From NCBI GenBank assembly GCA_006386115.1, contig VFIW01000080.1, positions 1 through 64,000 of the forward strand: 64,000 nucleotides of DNA. Reading direction: 5' to 3'. The notes beneath the pieces were generated by a model. That model made no database searches. It saw nothing but the letters and a program-made list of their open reading frames with translations, and had not been told where the DNA came from. A program made the translations under genes and the position numbers. Position 1 is the first letter of the stretch. Each line of letters opens with the position of its first letter. Of this stretch, positions 1 to 10,870 are shown one piece after another. The DNA is from Globisporangium splendens. Its lineage: Eukaryota > Oomycota > Peronosporomycetes > Pythiales > Pythiaceae.

Positions 1-1305
1 GAACCCCTCAGTGCCATGCGTCACGGCCTCAAGCGCCTATCCTGGACAGCACTGCATCGGATCCCTGGACTCTCGGCATACGAGCGACAGCTTCTGTACC
101 GGATCAAAACCGGCAAAATCTCCGCGCGGAGTTATAGAGACTCGAACCTGGAATGCCCAGAGGCAACCTGTGGATACGACACACGAGCGACGAGCGAACA
201 CATCTTCTGGGCTTGTCCCATGGCACAGGAGAGGTGGTAGCGCCTCATTAGTAAATGGACCGCCCTCGGACTCCATTTTAAAGATCACCCAGCAGTAGCC
301 GTTTTCAGCTTACCAGTGCCAGGAGTGCCAGTACTAGCGACGGAGCAGCTTCGAGACGAGTATCAACAGCATCAGCGCGGCAGAGATCCAGCGGATCAGA
401 TCCATGCAGCGGCAAGCCGACTTTGGAGCTACACGTGTGGGGCCACACTGGCTGCCATTTAGACGAGGAGACACGCGTTAATGAGACCAACAGACCCGTT
501 ACGATCCCCAGCTTCTCCCAGTAACGACCGAAGAATTATCGCTGGCATGTTCAATCTGCACATACTGATCACGTATGCTGCAACCTCCGAAGAGCACCGA
601 GAGATCGAACAAGCGTTGAACGGGCTCGAACGGTTGCTGAACGGAATCGGCACAGTCATGGCTACCACGCTCGCACCAGTGAAAGTCGAATACCTTCTTT
701 TCTTTGACGGAGGATCAAGAGGCAACCCCGGACCAGGAGGCGCAGACTCAGTACTTCTCCAAATTGATATCGTCACCGGTTGGGCAACGATCAGGTGGGT
801 CGCAAGCATGTCTTATCAGCACAGCTCAACGACCAACAACATGGCAGAGTACTGGGGGCTTGTGCATGGACTCCGATACGCACGCGAGCACAACTGCGAA
901 CCTCTGCACGTAGCAGGAGACAGCTGCATGATCATCCGACAGCAGTTGAATCACAAGGCGCCGCGGAACGCGAGGCTCAGAAGGCTTTTCCAAAAGACAC
1001 AGCAACTGGCGAATAGCATGTGCATCCGCACATGGACGCATCACCTCCGAGCTTATAACAAGATGGCCGATCTAGCAGCGAATCACGCAATGGACAACGC
1101 GGTTTCAAGGCAGTACACCTTTCCAACCACACGCGCCGACGGACAGGCCATCCAACAGCACGTCGACAACGATGTAAGCCACTGGTTTATCCAGCATCAA
1201 AGGAATAGCAACAACAATTGGTTGAGCACCTCCGTCGCGTCCCGCAACGTGAGATTCTTTCTCCACCACATCTTGGGCGGAGCGCCAGAGGCGCACCGCA
1301 GGTGA
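1..1305 (+). pseudogene. LINE-A ORF2 C-terminal remnant (zinc finger and RNase H), first copy
   Basis: This is the 3' end of a LINE whose 5' part lies left of the window. Up to 240 the frame encodes the C-terminal LINE reverse-transcriptase zinc-finger region, with a CPEATCGYDTRATSEHIFWACP-like Cys/His cluster. It ends in a TAG at 238-240 that the second copy (53211-53213) reads as CAG. A second in-frame stop lies near 460. From 481 to 1305 an RNase H domain is open: FFDGGSRGNPGPGG near 703-745, NNMAEYWGL near 835, AGDS near 917 and NKMADLAAN near 1057, supplying the usual D, E, D, D positions. The protein would remove RNA from the cDNA hybrid during retrotransposition. Stops make it non-functional. 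It aligns throughout with the same region of LINE-B ORF2 at 28560-29846. Confidence 0.9.
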
Positions 1306-1399
1306 CTCTCGTAGTCGAAACTACTAAAATAGTTTAGCTATGAGCAAGGGTACTTCTGTTCGGGTAAACGTAACGAAATATACCTCACTTTGTCTGCCT
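1..1399 (+). mobile_element. LINE-A, 3' end of an element extending left of the window
   Basis: The 3' untranslated part after 1305 ends with AAATATACCTCAC (about 1374-1387), a motif shared with the 3' end of LINE-B at 29934-29948. It is followed by the 14-bp target duplication at 1400-1413. The region matches 52974-54372, the 3' end of the LINE-A copy inside the window. Confidence 0.88.
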
Positions 1400-1413
1400 C
1401 TGTCGCTCTCAAG
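1400..1413. repeat. 14-bp target-site duplication of LINE-A (right side, first copy)
   Basis: CTGTCGCTCTCAAG here matches 18157-18170, left of the in-window LINE-A, and 54373-54386, right of it. Its position at the LINE 3' end marks it as the insertion target duplication. Confidence 0.88.
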
Positions 1414-2790
1414 GAAGTAAATGGTGTGAACGTGGACGACGTAGCTACCACGGTGTATCGAGTAAAAGCAAGGCAAGACCATGGCTGCAACGAACGTTGA
1501 TGTCACCGACGAGTACAAGTTTCAATCAAGTTATCTTACCGAGTTCAGCTGCCTGAACCCCGGTTCTCGAGTCGTATGTAAGCTGGACTCGTTCGGGCGT
1601 TTTTACCGCTTGTTCATGAGTATCAGTCCGTTCATCGAGCAACAAAGCATATGCTTATCAGTACTAGAATGCAATGACACGCATATGAGAAACCCGCGCT
1701 ACTTTGTTTGATGCTGGTTGGTAAAGATAGTGACGGGAGGAATATCCCAGCAGCCGTGGCGTTTGTCCACAAGGAGACAAGTGAGAGCTTTGCGTGGTTG
1801 CTAACAGTACTGCGGTTGGGGTGCGTTTGGCTAACCGGGCATTGTTTACAGATCGCAGGAAGCAGAAGAGTGCCCAACTTGCCTTGGCGAACGTACGGCG
1901 AGCCACTCCCTTTGTATGGCGTGAGAACAAAAAGTGGAAACGAAGGGGAGACCAATGGTCTGCTCTGGAGTGGTGTGCGCGATCACCAGGTGCCACCAGC
2001 CCTCCCAAATACCAATCACGTGGCAAGTGCCGTCTGTCGTAAAATCCAGTGTGCTGCAACGTGGAAAGCGCAAGCGTGAAACATCACAGCCAAGGCGAAG
2101 AGTCTATTTGCTCAAGAGCTATCCGGTGCAGCTAAAATGGCAGTCGAACAAAGCACAGACACAATGTTCTATGTCCGTGAGCGTAGTCAGCAGTCCGTGA
2201 GGTGTCAAACGGATTGTGAGTCTGCAAGGATGACTCGGTTTTGATACCTTCAAGGTGGACCTCGGTCACGGTTCCTGCGCGAGATGCCTGTGGAGTTAGC
2301 AGTTGTCAATCCCCTGTCATCACATACTGGCAGCAATTCTCGAGAAATCGAAGCGCCAAGGCATTGCTATTCACAGCGTGCAGTCTTTCTTTCATCAGTC
2401 TTACCATTTGTCATCCCTCGAAATGGCATTTGATCGCACAGTCATCGCCCTCCCCCTACAAGCTCACTTGTCGCTCTCCGACGACGTTCAAGCACTCCCA
2501 AAGTACAGATAAAGCAGGCGTCCCAGAGGACCTAAGATGGACAAACCAAGGAGGATAAAACGAATAAAAACAACGGAGAGGGGAATGCAGGCAACACACG
2601 GACTCGTTGTTGCCACGTACTCACACGATCTCGTCAATGATCGCCTCGAGATGATAGAGTTTATCGAGCCGCAGGTACGCGGGGCTACAAAAGCAAAACG
2701 CTGTCAGCATAAACGCAGCAGATGTGGAGCTACCGGCCACAATGCAGCTCGATGCTCAAATCTAGACGACGACCACGAAAACAAGGACAT
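1414..2790 (+). pseudogene. Mutator-like (MULE) transposase remnant, first copy
   Basis: Several frames carry consecutive pieces of a MULE-type transposase, a DDE DNA-cutting enzyme of Mutator-like transposons. At 1414-1500 the frame continues a segment found left of LINE-A (18070-18170). At 1481-1711 the pre-core segment SYLTEFSCLNPGS, GRFYRLFMSI and VLECNDTHM is readable. At 1711-1850, in another frame, the core reads MLVGKDSDGRNIPAA, then TSESFAWLL. TDRRKQKSAQLALANV follows near 1850-1890. A C-terminal zinc knuckle, CGATGHNAARC, lies at 2723-2755 in the 2537-2908 frame. Frame changes and stops between the pieces show it is dead, and LINE-A split it. Family assignment rests on the characteristic order GKDGDG / FAWFL / DR-KGL-A and the terminal CCHC. 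Confidence 0.72.
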
Positions 2791-4437
2791 GAAGTCGTAT
2801 GAAGCAGGATCGAGGATGCGTCGTCCAGAAGTGATGGCGTGTGCGTCTGCCTTATCTGCGGGTGGGTACACATTCCACGAACCAGTGTTCCTCGTGACCA
2901 GCGCTTAGTGTATGCTGCTGGTGGTTGTTTTGTAGCTTTTGCATTCCTGCTTTCATTTCTCACTTTGCGATCTACCTTCGGTTGAGTAAGTGAGATCCCA
3001 AGTGTTCTCGACTGTGTTGATTTGGTGCTCATGCCCCTGTCCTCCTCCTCCCTCCCCTGAATCAGAAGGTAGCAATCACGACAGGATACGGCTTCAATTG
3101 CGTATTGTACGGTGGCGACCGTTATTTCTACATCCACACGAGCTCGCTGAAATGACACCGCAGAAGAAGGTGCACAATTTGAAGGAATATCGAGCACAGA
3201 AGATCAGCATTGGCAAGATTCTGGCATCGCCGATATTGGTGATGGCCAGCGACGTTGCTGGTCGCCAAATCCTAGCAAAATGTCTACGCTCAGTTTTTAT
3301 CCCCATCTCTAAAATACGCGCGGCCCAACTTGCAGTCTTTTTCCACATGCCAGATGTCTTTCAAGAAGCCGATCTCGGAATGTGGAATTACCGGACAAAT
3401 ACTGTGGCATCATTGTGTCCTTTCCAACACGGGGTGGGTGAAAAAGGAGCGGTTGCTGTACTGAGTCTTGTGAAACGCACGCGACCAGGCAAGCAGCAAG
3501 CAAAGCGTTGACCCAACTCCTCCACAAGCATACTCTGCTCCTCTTTACACATCGTCAAGTGTTTCTCCTCTCTTGCGCAGACAGTTCACAGTTAACACGG
3601 CGTTATATTGCAGTGGATCTCTGTCGGGTACTTCATGGAGAGAGTCCCTGCGAGCGTCCAACACGCAGCTTGCCAAAACAATGCCACGATCATTGGGTCT
3701 AGAAGACAGAAATCAGTTGAGGCTGCCACACAGTTTGTACAGTAGTCACATTTGACTAATTTTAGTACAGTCCATTTAGTTAGAACGTCTTTTTTATGTC
3801 TTAATCGATCGTCCTGCCCATCTGCGTCTCGGAATCTCTTCACGAGCAAGTTCTCTGTGCTTTTTATGCTTTTTGAATGCTTGTACAAGGAAATAAAAGG
3901 CATTGGCAGATGGACCCACCGATGCTACACTCGAGCCTCAGTTTATCAGTCAGATTGTTTGGACTTTTTCTTTGGCCGAGAAATACGCACTCCGGTCAGC
4001 ATTCACAACGACGCGGCGATCCGTCCCCTCGAAGAAGTGTGAATTAACGCTACACATCCTATTAATCCTACAGCGACATCACCTGCAGCACCCCGTCTCG
4101 GTGATTGAACATCAACAAAGCGCAACCACTTTGCTTACTAGAAAGCATATGGATCACGGCCCTCTCTTCAAGATACGTCATACCGACATACGTGATGCTG
4201 CAGTCCATGGAAAGCAGTCTAGCTCACGTACGTAGGATATCGCAAACGCACAACAACATGATCAGCCACACCCCAAAAGGGTAAGGCATCAAAGCATCAT
4301 CAGTACCTTTGCGTGAGAAACCCATTTTCATGCTAATTCTCACCAAACTAGACTTCATCCCACCGGGTATCGACAATTCGTCGAAGCCTTCTTACTTCCT
4401 TCTTCGGTCCAACACACTCATCCACGCTCACACACTC
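2791..4437. other. Intergenic region between MULE remnant and pectate lyase A1
   Basis: About 1.6 kb without a recognisable gene. Short open frames exist, the longest ending at 3511. The stretch 3780-3910 resembles 11395-11540, upstream of pectate lyase A2, at reduced identity, so the upstream regions of A1 and A2 are old paralogues. Nothing else was identified. Confidence 0.5.
3152..3511 (+). CDS. Unidentified small open frame (119 codons), doubtful
   Basis: The first ATG of this open frame is at 3152; the frame stays open upstream to a GTG at 2990. The predicted product is basic and has no signal peptide or motif I recognise. It recurs at 56125-56484, where two single-base changes are both amino-acid changing (Tyr to Cys and Tyr to His). 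That argues against strong protein-level constraint. No INR was found just upstream. It may be a chance frame or part of the decayed transposon to its left. Confidence 0.2.
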   Translation: MTPQKKVHNLKEYRAQKISIGKILASPILVMASDVAGRQILAKCLRSVFIPISKIRAAQLAVFFHMPDVFQEADLGMWNYRTNTVASLCPFQHGVGEKGAVAVLSLVKRTRPGKQQAKR

Positions 4438-4455
4438 GCTTCATTCTCAAATTCG
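4438..4455 (+). promoter_or_regulatory. Oomycete initiator (INR) of pectate lyase A1
   Basis: GCTTCATTCTCAAATTCG fits the oomycete INR consensus (TCAYTYYNCAWTTT type) and lies about 60 nt before the ATG at 4515, the usual spacing for oomycete transcription starts. C-rich, CAAC-rich sequence follows it. Confidence 0.75.
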
Positions 4456-4514
4456 CCAACAAGAGCCCAAGTCAGCATCCACACAACCACTCATCCCTCA
4501 ACCAAGCATTCACC

Positions 4515-5297
4515 ATGGTCCGCTCCATCGTCAACGTCGCTGCTGTCCTCGCCGCCACCATCGCCACCGCTTCGGCCGCGCCAATGCCCACCGGGACGTG
4601 GCCAGCCAGCACCGGCACCGTCAAGTACAGCGCGCCTCACGTAGTCAAGGCCGGCACAACCTTCGACGGTGCCATGAAGACCTACGAACGCTCCAACGTG
4701 CAATGCACGGACCAGGCTGAGGGCGGTAGCGCCGGCGCGGTCTTCCTCGTCGAGCCTGGCGCCACGCTCAAGAACGTCATCATCGGCAAGGCGCAAACGG
4801 AAGGCGTGCACTGCGACCAAGGTGGCTGCACGATCCAGAACGTGTGGTGGGACGACGTGTGCGAAGACGCGCTCAGCATCAAGGGCGGCTCGGCGTCCAG
4901 CGTGACCAAGGTCATCGGTGGCGGCGCTCGCTACGCCGAAGACAAGGTCATCCAACACAACGGCTACGGCTCCGTCAGCATCGACGGCTTCTACGTGCAA
5001 GACTTTGGCAAGCTGTTCCGCGCCTGTGGCAACTGCAAGACCAAGATCCAGCGCAAGGTCTCGGTCGCCAACGTGTACGCCGTGAACCCGAAGGTCGGCA
5101 TCGTGACCGTGAACAAGAACTATGGCGACGAAGCCAAGCTGAGCAACATCAAGATCAAGACGTCGAAGGCGACGTCCAAGGTGGAGGTGTGCGCGTGGTC
5201 TCAGGCTGTGACGTCGGGTGAGCCGAAGAAGCTTGGCCATGGTCCGTCGCCTCCACTTTGCCAGTACTCGACGAGCGCCGTGACTTTCATTAAGTAG
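4515..5297 (+). CDS. Secreted pectate lyase, family PL3 (A1)
   Basis: A 260-residue intronless protein that cleaves demethylated pectin (polygalacturonate) by calcium-dependent beta-elimination outside the cell; oomycetes use such enzymes during plant infection. Residues 1-21 form a signal peptide with an Ala-rich core and likely cleavage after ASA21. The mature part is a single parallel beta-helix PL3 domain. NVWWDDVCEDALSIKGG places Glu117, Asp118 and Lys123 at the spacing of the Ca2+ and substrate ligands of bacterial PL3 enzymes. KLFRACGNC gives a candidate catalytic Arg169. Cysteines 64, 100, 105, 116, 171 and 174 could form disulfides. The ATG at 4515 is chosen for the signal peptide and the INR 60 nt upstream. 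Codons are strongly GC-rich at third positions, unlike the flanks. The coding sequence is almost identical to A2 at 12240 and identical in protein to 57488. Confidence 0.95.
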   Translation: MVRSIVNVAAVLAATIATASAAPMPTGTWPASTGTVKYSAPHVVKAGTTFDGAMKTYERSNVQCTDQAEGGSAGAVFLVEPGATLKNVIIGKAQTEGVHCDQGGCTIQNVWWDDVCEDALSIKGGSASSVTKVIGGGARYAEDKVIQHNGYGSVSIDGFYVQDFGKLFRACGNCKTKIQRKVSVANVYAVNPKVGIVTVNKNYGDEAKLSNIKIKTSKATSKVEVCAWSQAVTSGEPKKLGHGPSPPLCQYSTSAVTFIK

Positions 5298-5859
5298 ATG
5301 TCTCGTTGTGCGGATACATGAACCAGTATTTTGTAGTGCTCTACTGCTGATACGTGAATTGCTCTTTTCGGTCGTATTGACAAGTACTGGTTAACCAACT
5401 GTCAGGTTTACAAATTGTCCAAGCTTGGTTTTCAATGTATTTAGTTCTCTTTTATGATCTGTTGTTGCAGCTCTTGGTCATTGGGCGATGGATTTGTGTT
5501 TTTGTTCTGTCAAGAGTGATTCGTCTTCATTGGCTCAGACAGTGGCGTGGCAGCTTGTCACTCAATCCACGTCTTTAGCAGTCTCGCACACGCACACTAG
5601 AACTCGTTTATAAACTATCCTCCATTCACAAAGTTGGTGCAAGTACTGTGATGGTAGGAATGCGTACTGTGTCCTGCCGTGTGCGTAGGATGTTGCGTCC
5701 AACGCCGCTGACCGTGCAGAGCTGGAAGCAACACTTCTTTAGGGGTTGGCCATTGTCTCTCCGTCCTATCCATACCTTTTTTGTCCATCTGTCCCGTCAA
5801 TGAACCGAGATGGACGTCAGCATTCGTTATAAAGGACAGCATCGCAATGTCGGTGTTTC
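5298..5859. other. Downstream spacer of pectate lyase A1
   Basis: No gene seen. The sequence is AT-richer than the coding region and ends where the left inverted arm begins at about 5860. It recurs at 58271-58832. Confidence 0.5.
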
Positions 5860-6339
5860 TCGGTATATTGTGTTAAATTAGTGTCACAATCGACAATTCT
5901 GCACTGTCAAAGTGACTATTATTTACATCATTCCCATAAACATCATTATTGCATCATCTCATTGCAATTTTCAAAAATCGTTCGGAATTCTAAACTGTCT
6001 GCAAGCTCTCCAGCTCCGAGATACGTCGCCAACGATGTAGGACGCCAAAAGATGCTCTGGGGACACACATGGATGGAGCCGCACGAAGCCGTCAGGCACA
6101 TTAGGACGTGAGGCGTGCGTCTACAGTTCCTCAACGACGATCATAATCCTACTCGAAGCACCACAATGACGCACTGTAATTAGGGAAACAAGATACGGCC
6201 ATCATCAGGATCCTCTAGGCATGTTTCTCGTTTCGCTGAGTGCGATTGCTGATGATGTACTAATTCGCAATTAATTCATTCAATGAAGACAAGCATGCAG
6301 AGATGGACCAAATAGTGCATTTAACCTACTACTTGGAGC

Positions 6340-6700
6340 AGACAGCATCCCACTTCCGACTCAGAAATCGCGAGACATGCAGCAGGTGACGCAGGATAAA
6401 AAGTTCTTCATTTGTACTGTAAATCATGAACATGAAGGTGAAAGGGAGTCCATCCTCTTTACGGTGACACGCCAAGACGAAACGCCACCTCTTTTGCAAA
6501 CAGGGTGATTGGCAATCGTAAACTTCAACGAGTTGCTGGTGCCTTCTGAGCATCTCCTTGACATCACGGAAACAGTGCAAATGGCTGAGTTGAAGGAGGA
6601 GCAAACATCAGCAACCAGACATTTCCGCCTATCCAATCCGAGTCGGAACAAAAACGCTTGGACCATTTTGGATCCTGAAACCAATGTGAATTAGCAAACC
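6340..6700 (+). other. Possible decayed coding sequence, unidentified
   Basis: On the plus strand two adjacent frames read smoothly around 6405-6510 and 6509-6694, the second with AIVNFNELLVPSEHLLDITE. Frames open on the minus strand over the same stretch look less protein-like. No family is recognised. Copies at 17199-17553 (inverted) and 59313-59673 share it. Confidence 0.2.
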
Positions 6701-7800
6701 TCGATCACTTTTTGCAATTCTCAATGCGAATCTCCTGTTCGCTTCGGCGTTGTATTTCAAGATGCAGATAGCAATCGCATCCTAATAAACATGCAGCGGG
6801 AGCGACACGAAATTTTTCGTCAACATTGCGCAGCTTTGCACGTCAAAGAACAACTGTAGACGTACCGGCGTCATCACTTTCAGTAGAAACAGATGGTGCC
6901 TTTCTACTGCGAAGTTCCATCTCTCCGCTGATGCACCGAGAGTGTCCAAATCTTCTATAGCCGGGACTTCGCGATTAAGTGATTATTGACATTTGGATGC
7001 TCGTTTCCATCGAAAGTTTCTTTCTGAGTGTTGTGTGTCGCATCAGCATTGCATCTTGCAAATTATAACTGAACACTTCCAGCTCAGCGAGTGTCCATCC
7101 GGTGGTCAGGCTGGAAGCGATCCTCCATGTCAGATTGACGTGCGAACGTGTCAGCAAGTTTGATGTGTACCCCGTGGAGGCGAATACTGGCACACCTCGC
7201 TAGCTGTGCATTGAAAGTACTGGGCTTGTTGATCGTATGCGCCTGAAGCACACTTTTGACTGTGTCCATTAACGCACTACCCAGTACTAGAGAGAAAAAC
7301 ACTACGTTTTTGCTGGCGCCGTCAACAAGTTTGTGGGTGGGATACAAACGCCTGGAAGCGCTCGAGAATGCTGGGATTGTGTCCATACCCTGACAGGTGA
7401 GGAGGCTGGGCCATCGCATCGACTCATCGAGCAGGACAGCGTCCTGTCACGCAACTTGCGTGACTGGAAACTGCTCTGAGTCTGATGAGTGTGATCCAAA
7501 TTTTCAGGGGCTATGTGTGTATGCGATTACTGTAGCGCCGATCGTGTTGAGATTACTCGGGAGAGTATACAATAAAGTCTGAGGCTTTGTCATCCAGTCG
7601 AAGTATTAAGCTGTAGTAAGATCAGCAGCGATGATTCAAACCTGCAAGGTTTAACCGCGACGATAGGAAGCGCCTAAAGTGAATCAGCCGTACCTGTCTG
7701 CTGGAGGCCACGTCACTCACCCCTTTAGTCGGTTGCGGATGGGACTAATACTGTACCGCTCCGATCGCATGCACCACAGTGGGTGCAGGAGAAGAGAGGC

Positions 7801-7875
7801 GATGGGCACTCAGGCGATGGGCACTCCGGCGATGGGCACTCAGGCGATGGGCACTCCGGCGATGGGCACTCCGGC
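7801..7875. repeat. 15-bp tandem repeat, five units
   Basis: Five units of GATGGGCACTCMGGC in head-to-tail order. The inverted arm also has five (16018-16092); the downstream direct copy has three (60774-60818). Confidence 0.95.
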
Positions 7876-8526
7876 GATCGCATTTCCTTTTTGTCCACCG
7901 ACAACAACTGAATCGCTTCAGCAAGACCAAGGTCCGACTCACGAAGCAGATCACTGTTCCTGAATTGTTGAGTGTCCAACCTTGTGGTGATGCGTTTGCT
8001 GCGGATGGAATAGAAATTGTATTTTTCGGTAGCATCAGTAACGCGCACACTCGAGTATTCACAGCAAGCATTGATAGGATGACTTGTTGGCCATGGTTTC
8101 AGTTTTAATGCGAGGTATGTTTCCAAACAAATATCCATCTTCTAAGTTGCAACACCACAGGCGATTTCATCTCCGAGTCTCATCAGCATCCAAGGTGACA
8201 CAGGCGCCTCGCCGATCCCTCCCGTAGGTACGTTCTTGCAGTGCGTGCTGCTTCGCCCGTAGGCAGAGTGCTGGGTGTAGATTGTTGGTGCCAGTCCATG
8301 TCCCAGCCAAACAGTTGACTTGTTGGCTATTGCACCGGCACCGAGTAAGATGCAATCTCAACCCCAGCAACATTAAAGCAGGTATGTAAAATTTCATAAG
8401 AGACAACTCTTTTGCTTTCGCACAGTTACACGATGGGCAATTTGTAAATTACGTAAGGTGATTAGATATATATCCGAGGTGTCTGTATTCGAGGAACAAG
8501 ATTGTGGGTGTCCATCTTCAGATTAC

Positions 8527-8826
8527 TCATTTGGAATTGCATCCAACTTGATATTGAAGGTGCTGTCTATTGGTCTTTGCCACTCGTTCAGGCGTAAACA
8601 ACTCAAGAGCGACCGTGTCATGATCAGTCCATGTCGAAGTGGCGATCGTCGCCAAAATTTCAATGATACGCGTCGATCGAGAGCTGCTCATCAGCCGATC
8701 AGTACAGTACGTCTTGTCAGTTCGCTCTCCCGTTGAGAGTGATGGATTCCTGTCAATGTGAAGGATGCTGCGTTTCCGCACCTGGAAGATGTTCCGGTAT
8801 ATATACAGAAGGCCACCATCCTTCAC
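8527..8826 (-). pseudogene. Possible LINE endonuclease fragment
   Basis: A 99-codon minus-strand frame includes TDRLMSSSRSTRI, then TWTDHDTVALEL. This resembles the C-terminal end of apurinic-type LINE endonucleases (D-R then S-D-H-D-x-V). Upstream and downstream frames could not be joined to it. It is repeated at 15067-15366 (plus strand) and 61470-61769 (minus strand). It may instead be a chance resemblance. Confidence 0.3.
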
Positions 8827-9443
8827 TTCATCATCGGCATTGACACAAATGCATCACCCCGTCATCGTTTTTGTTGCATGGATGAGTTTGTCGAACATTC
8901 AGTACTGCAGTACAATCTGTGCAGCACGAAGGACGTCGATCTGTATTTATTGAGTCGAAGGCAGTTGATCATATGTTAATCGAGCCGAATTAAAGCACGA
9001 AGGACGCATTCGCTCAAGTCAATGCTGTGGTCTGGTTACAAAGAAACTCGATTCTCACGGCAATGTGTCGCTGATGAGGCGACTCCTTGAACTGAAAGAT
9101 GGGACGCGTGTGTAGCATCAGTGTCAGTGTCCCTTAGCAGTGTCGTGCGGGATGGCGAATTGATCGCCTCAGTGGACGGACGTGGGTTGAAGTTCGACGT
9201 GAAATCTCCTCGTTGCATGCATCTTCATCATAGACGATTTGCTGATCGTGTTCTCACCTTCGTGTCCTTGTAGAGACTCCGGATGGAGTAATCTAGACTG
9301 GAATGTCTTGGGACCGCACAGCAATGTGCTGGGGTTTTGTTTCAGATGAAAGCAAAGCGATGGTTGCTGCAACTCGCTTCTTTGCCACCACCAACGGTTG
9401 ATACGATTTGCCGACTTGACACTCAATCGCCCGTGGCTGTGTT

Positions 9444-9458
9444 TCATTATCCAATTCG
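9444..9458 (+). promoter_or_regulatory. Oomycete initiator of pectate lyase B1
   Basis: TCATTATCCAATTCG fits the oomycete INR and sits 56 nt before the ATG at 9515. Confidence 0.72.
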
Positions 9459-9514
9459 CCAAGCAGTGCTCAAGCCGCACCAAGCAACCAAGCTCTACCA
9501 GTTCCACGAACAAC

Positions 9515-10303
9515 ATGTTGTACTCTTTCGTCGCATCTGCCGCAGTCATCGCTGCTGCTGCAACCATCGCTACTTCGTCCGCAGCGCCAATGCCCACTGG
9601 CACCTGGCCAACGAGCATGGGGAACGTCAAGTACGACAAGCCGTACGTGGTGAAGGTTGGAAAGCCGTTCGACGGTGGCATGAAGACCTACGAACGCTCC
9701 AACAAGCAATGCACGGGCAACGATGAAGGTGACAAGGACGGCGCGGTCTTCATCGTTGAGCCCGGTGCGATCCTGAAAAATGTGATCATCGGCAAGGCTC
9801 AGAGCGAGGGCGTCCATTGCGAGGAAGGTGGCTGCACGATCGAGAACGTGTGGTGGGACGACGTGTGCGAAGACGCGCTCAGCATCAAGGGCGGCTCAGC
9901 GTCGAGTGTATCGAACGTCATTGGCGGCGGTGCTCGCTACGCCAAGGACAAGATCATCCAACACAACGGCTACGGCACCGTCAACATCGATGGCTTCTAT
10001 GCGCAGGACTTTGGTAAGCTGTACCGATCGTGTGGTACTTGCAAGACCAAGATCAGTCGCAAGGTCTCGATCTCGAACGTGTACGCGGTGAACCCAACGG
10101 TCGGCATCGCGACCGTGAACAAGAACTATGGCGATGAGGCCAAGCTGAGCAACATCAAGATCAAGACGTCCAAGAAAATCTCCGACCTCGATGTCTGCGG
10201 TTGGTCGGAAGCTGTGTTCGTGGGCGAGCCGGGATGGCTGGGCCGCGGTCCTTCACACCCACTTTGCCAATACGCTGAGAGCACCATTCAGTTCATCAAG
10301 TAA
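9515..10303 (+). CDS. Secreted pectate lyase, family PL3 (B1)
   Basis: A 262-residue secreted PL3 pectate lyase, a paralogue of the A type. An Ala-rich signal peptide covers about residues 1-23 (cleavage near SSA-APMP). The catalytic segment NVWWDDVCEDALSIKGG gives Glu119, Asp120 and Lys125, and KLYRSCGTC gives Arg171. The open frame extends 39 codons upstream of 9515, but those codons lack a signal peptide and span the INR at 9444-9458, so the start at 9515 is preferred. The protein differs from A in the N-terminal linker and near the C terminus, while the core motifs and Cys pattern are kept. It faces the truncated A gene at 10871, 567 bp away, tail to tail. Copies: 13590-14378 (inverted) and 62458-63246. 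Confidence 0.95.
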   Translation: MLYSFVASAAVIAAAATIATSSAAPMPTGTWPTSMGNVKYDKPYVVKVGKPFDGGMKTYERSNKQCTGNDEGDKDGAVFIVEPGAILKNVIIGKAQSEGVHCEEGGCTIENVWWDDVCEDALSIKGGSASSVSNVIGGGARYAKDKIIQHNGYGTVNIDGFYAQDFGKLYRSCGTCKTKISRKVSISNVYAVNPTVGIATVNKNYGDEAKLSNIKIKTSKKISDLDVCGWSEAVFVGEPGWLGRGPSHPLCQYAESTIQFIK

Positions 10304-10870
10304 TCGTCCATTTGGTGGAGCAAGATGTGAATGAATGCATTTACTTCGACACTCTCAGGTGGCGACACTAGGAATGTGAACGTTGTGTGTCGAGGAAAAT
10401 TTGATGGCGTAGTGTTGGGAAGCAAGCTATCAGATTTGAGGTGATCAGTTGAGCTACCCAACTGACAGTCAGTGATAACCTTTTCGAATTAAGTGCTTGT
10501 TGTCTGTCAGGTGGACGTTTCTAGTACTGGTCGGCTCCGGTGACCAGTAGCTTCAACATGCGTTGCATAAGCGAGACGTGTCCATCAACAATTTGCTTTG
10601 ACCGTTCAAGTAAATGAGTACATTTGGCTGCTGAACAGGAGCCACTGGTGCTATGTGGACAAGTTGCAATTGCCGTTGTAGTTTGTTGCTCTGGATGAGC
10701 ACATAAACGATTGCAAAACTCATAGGAAGGAATGTATTATCACCATGATCGGTTAGAGTTCACATCGAGTGAAAGTGCAACACGTGATTCTCTTTCACGA
10801 GAGCAATAACGACTAAACCCAACATGCAAACAAACAGTACACTCAAACACAGTTTTGAATGGTTCAGTAA
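10304..10870. other. Spacer between convergent pectate lyase genes B1 and truncated A
   Basis: No gene seen. It holds the 3' flanks of two convergent genes. The same spacer recurs at 13023-13589 (inverted) and 63247-63813. Confidence 0.5.

Noticed and set aside
2990..3511. 173-codon plus-strand frame as a secreted protein
   Set aside because: It begins with GTG, the N terminus is Pro/Cys-rich without a proper signal peptide, and both copy differences change amino acids; only the ATG-started part is listed, with low confidence.
4491..5240. 249-codon minus-strand frame opposite pectate lyase A1 (also at 12219-12965 and 57464-58213)
   Set aside because: It is an antisense shadow of a gene with strong C/G third-position bias; it is Leu/Ala/Arg/Val/Asp-rich, without INR or motif, and follows the lyase exactly.
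7725..8138. 137-codon minus-strand frame with repeated CPSPE
   Set aside because: The repeat is a 15-bp tandem array (multiple of three), which keeps several frames open; no other protein feature, and both strands are open there.
9398..9514. 39-codon upstream extension of pectate lyase B1
   Set aside because: It covers the INR and leader, and would bury the signal peptide; the Met at 9515 starts a normal signal sequence.
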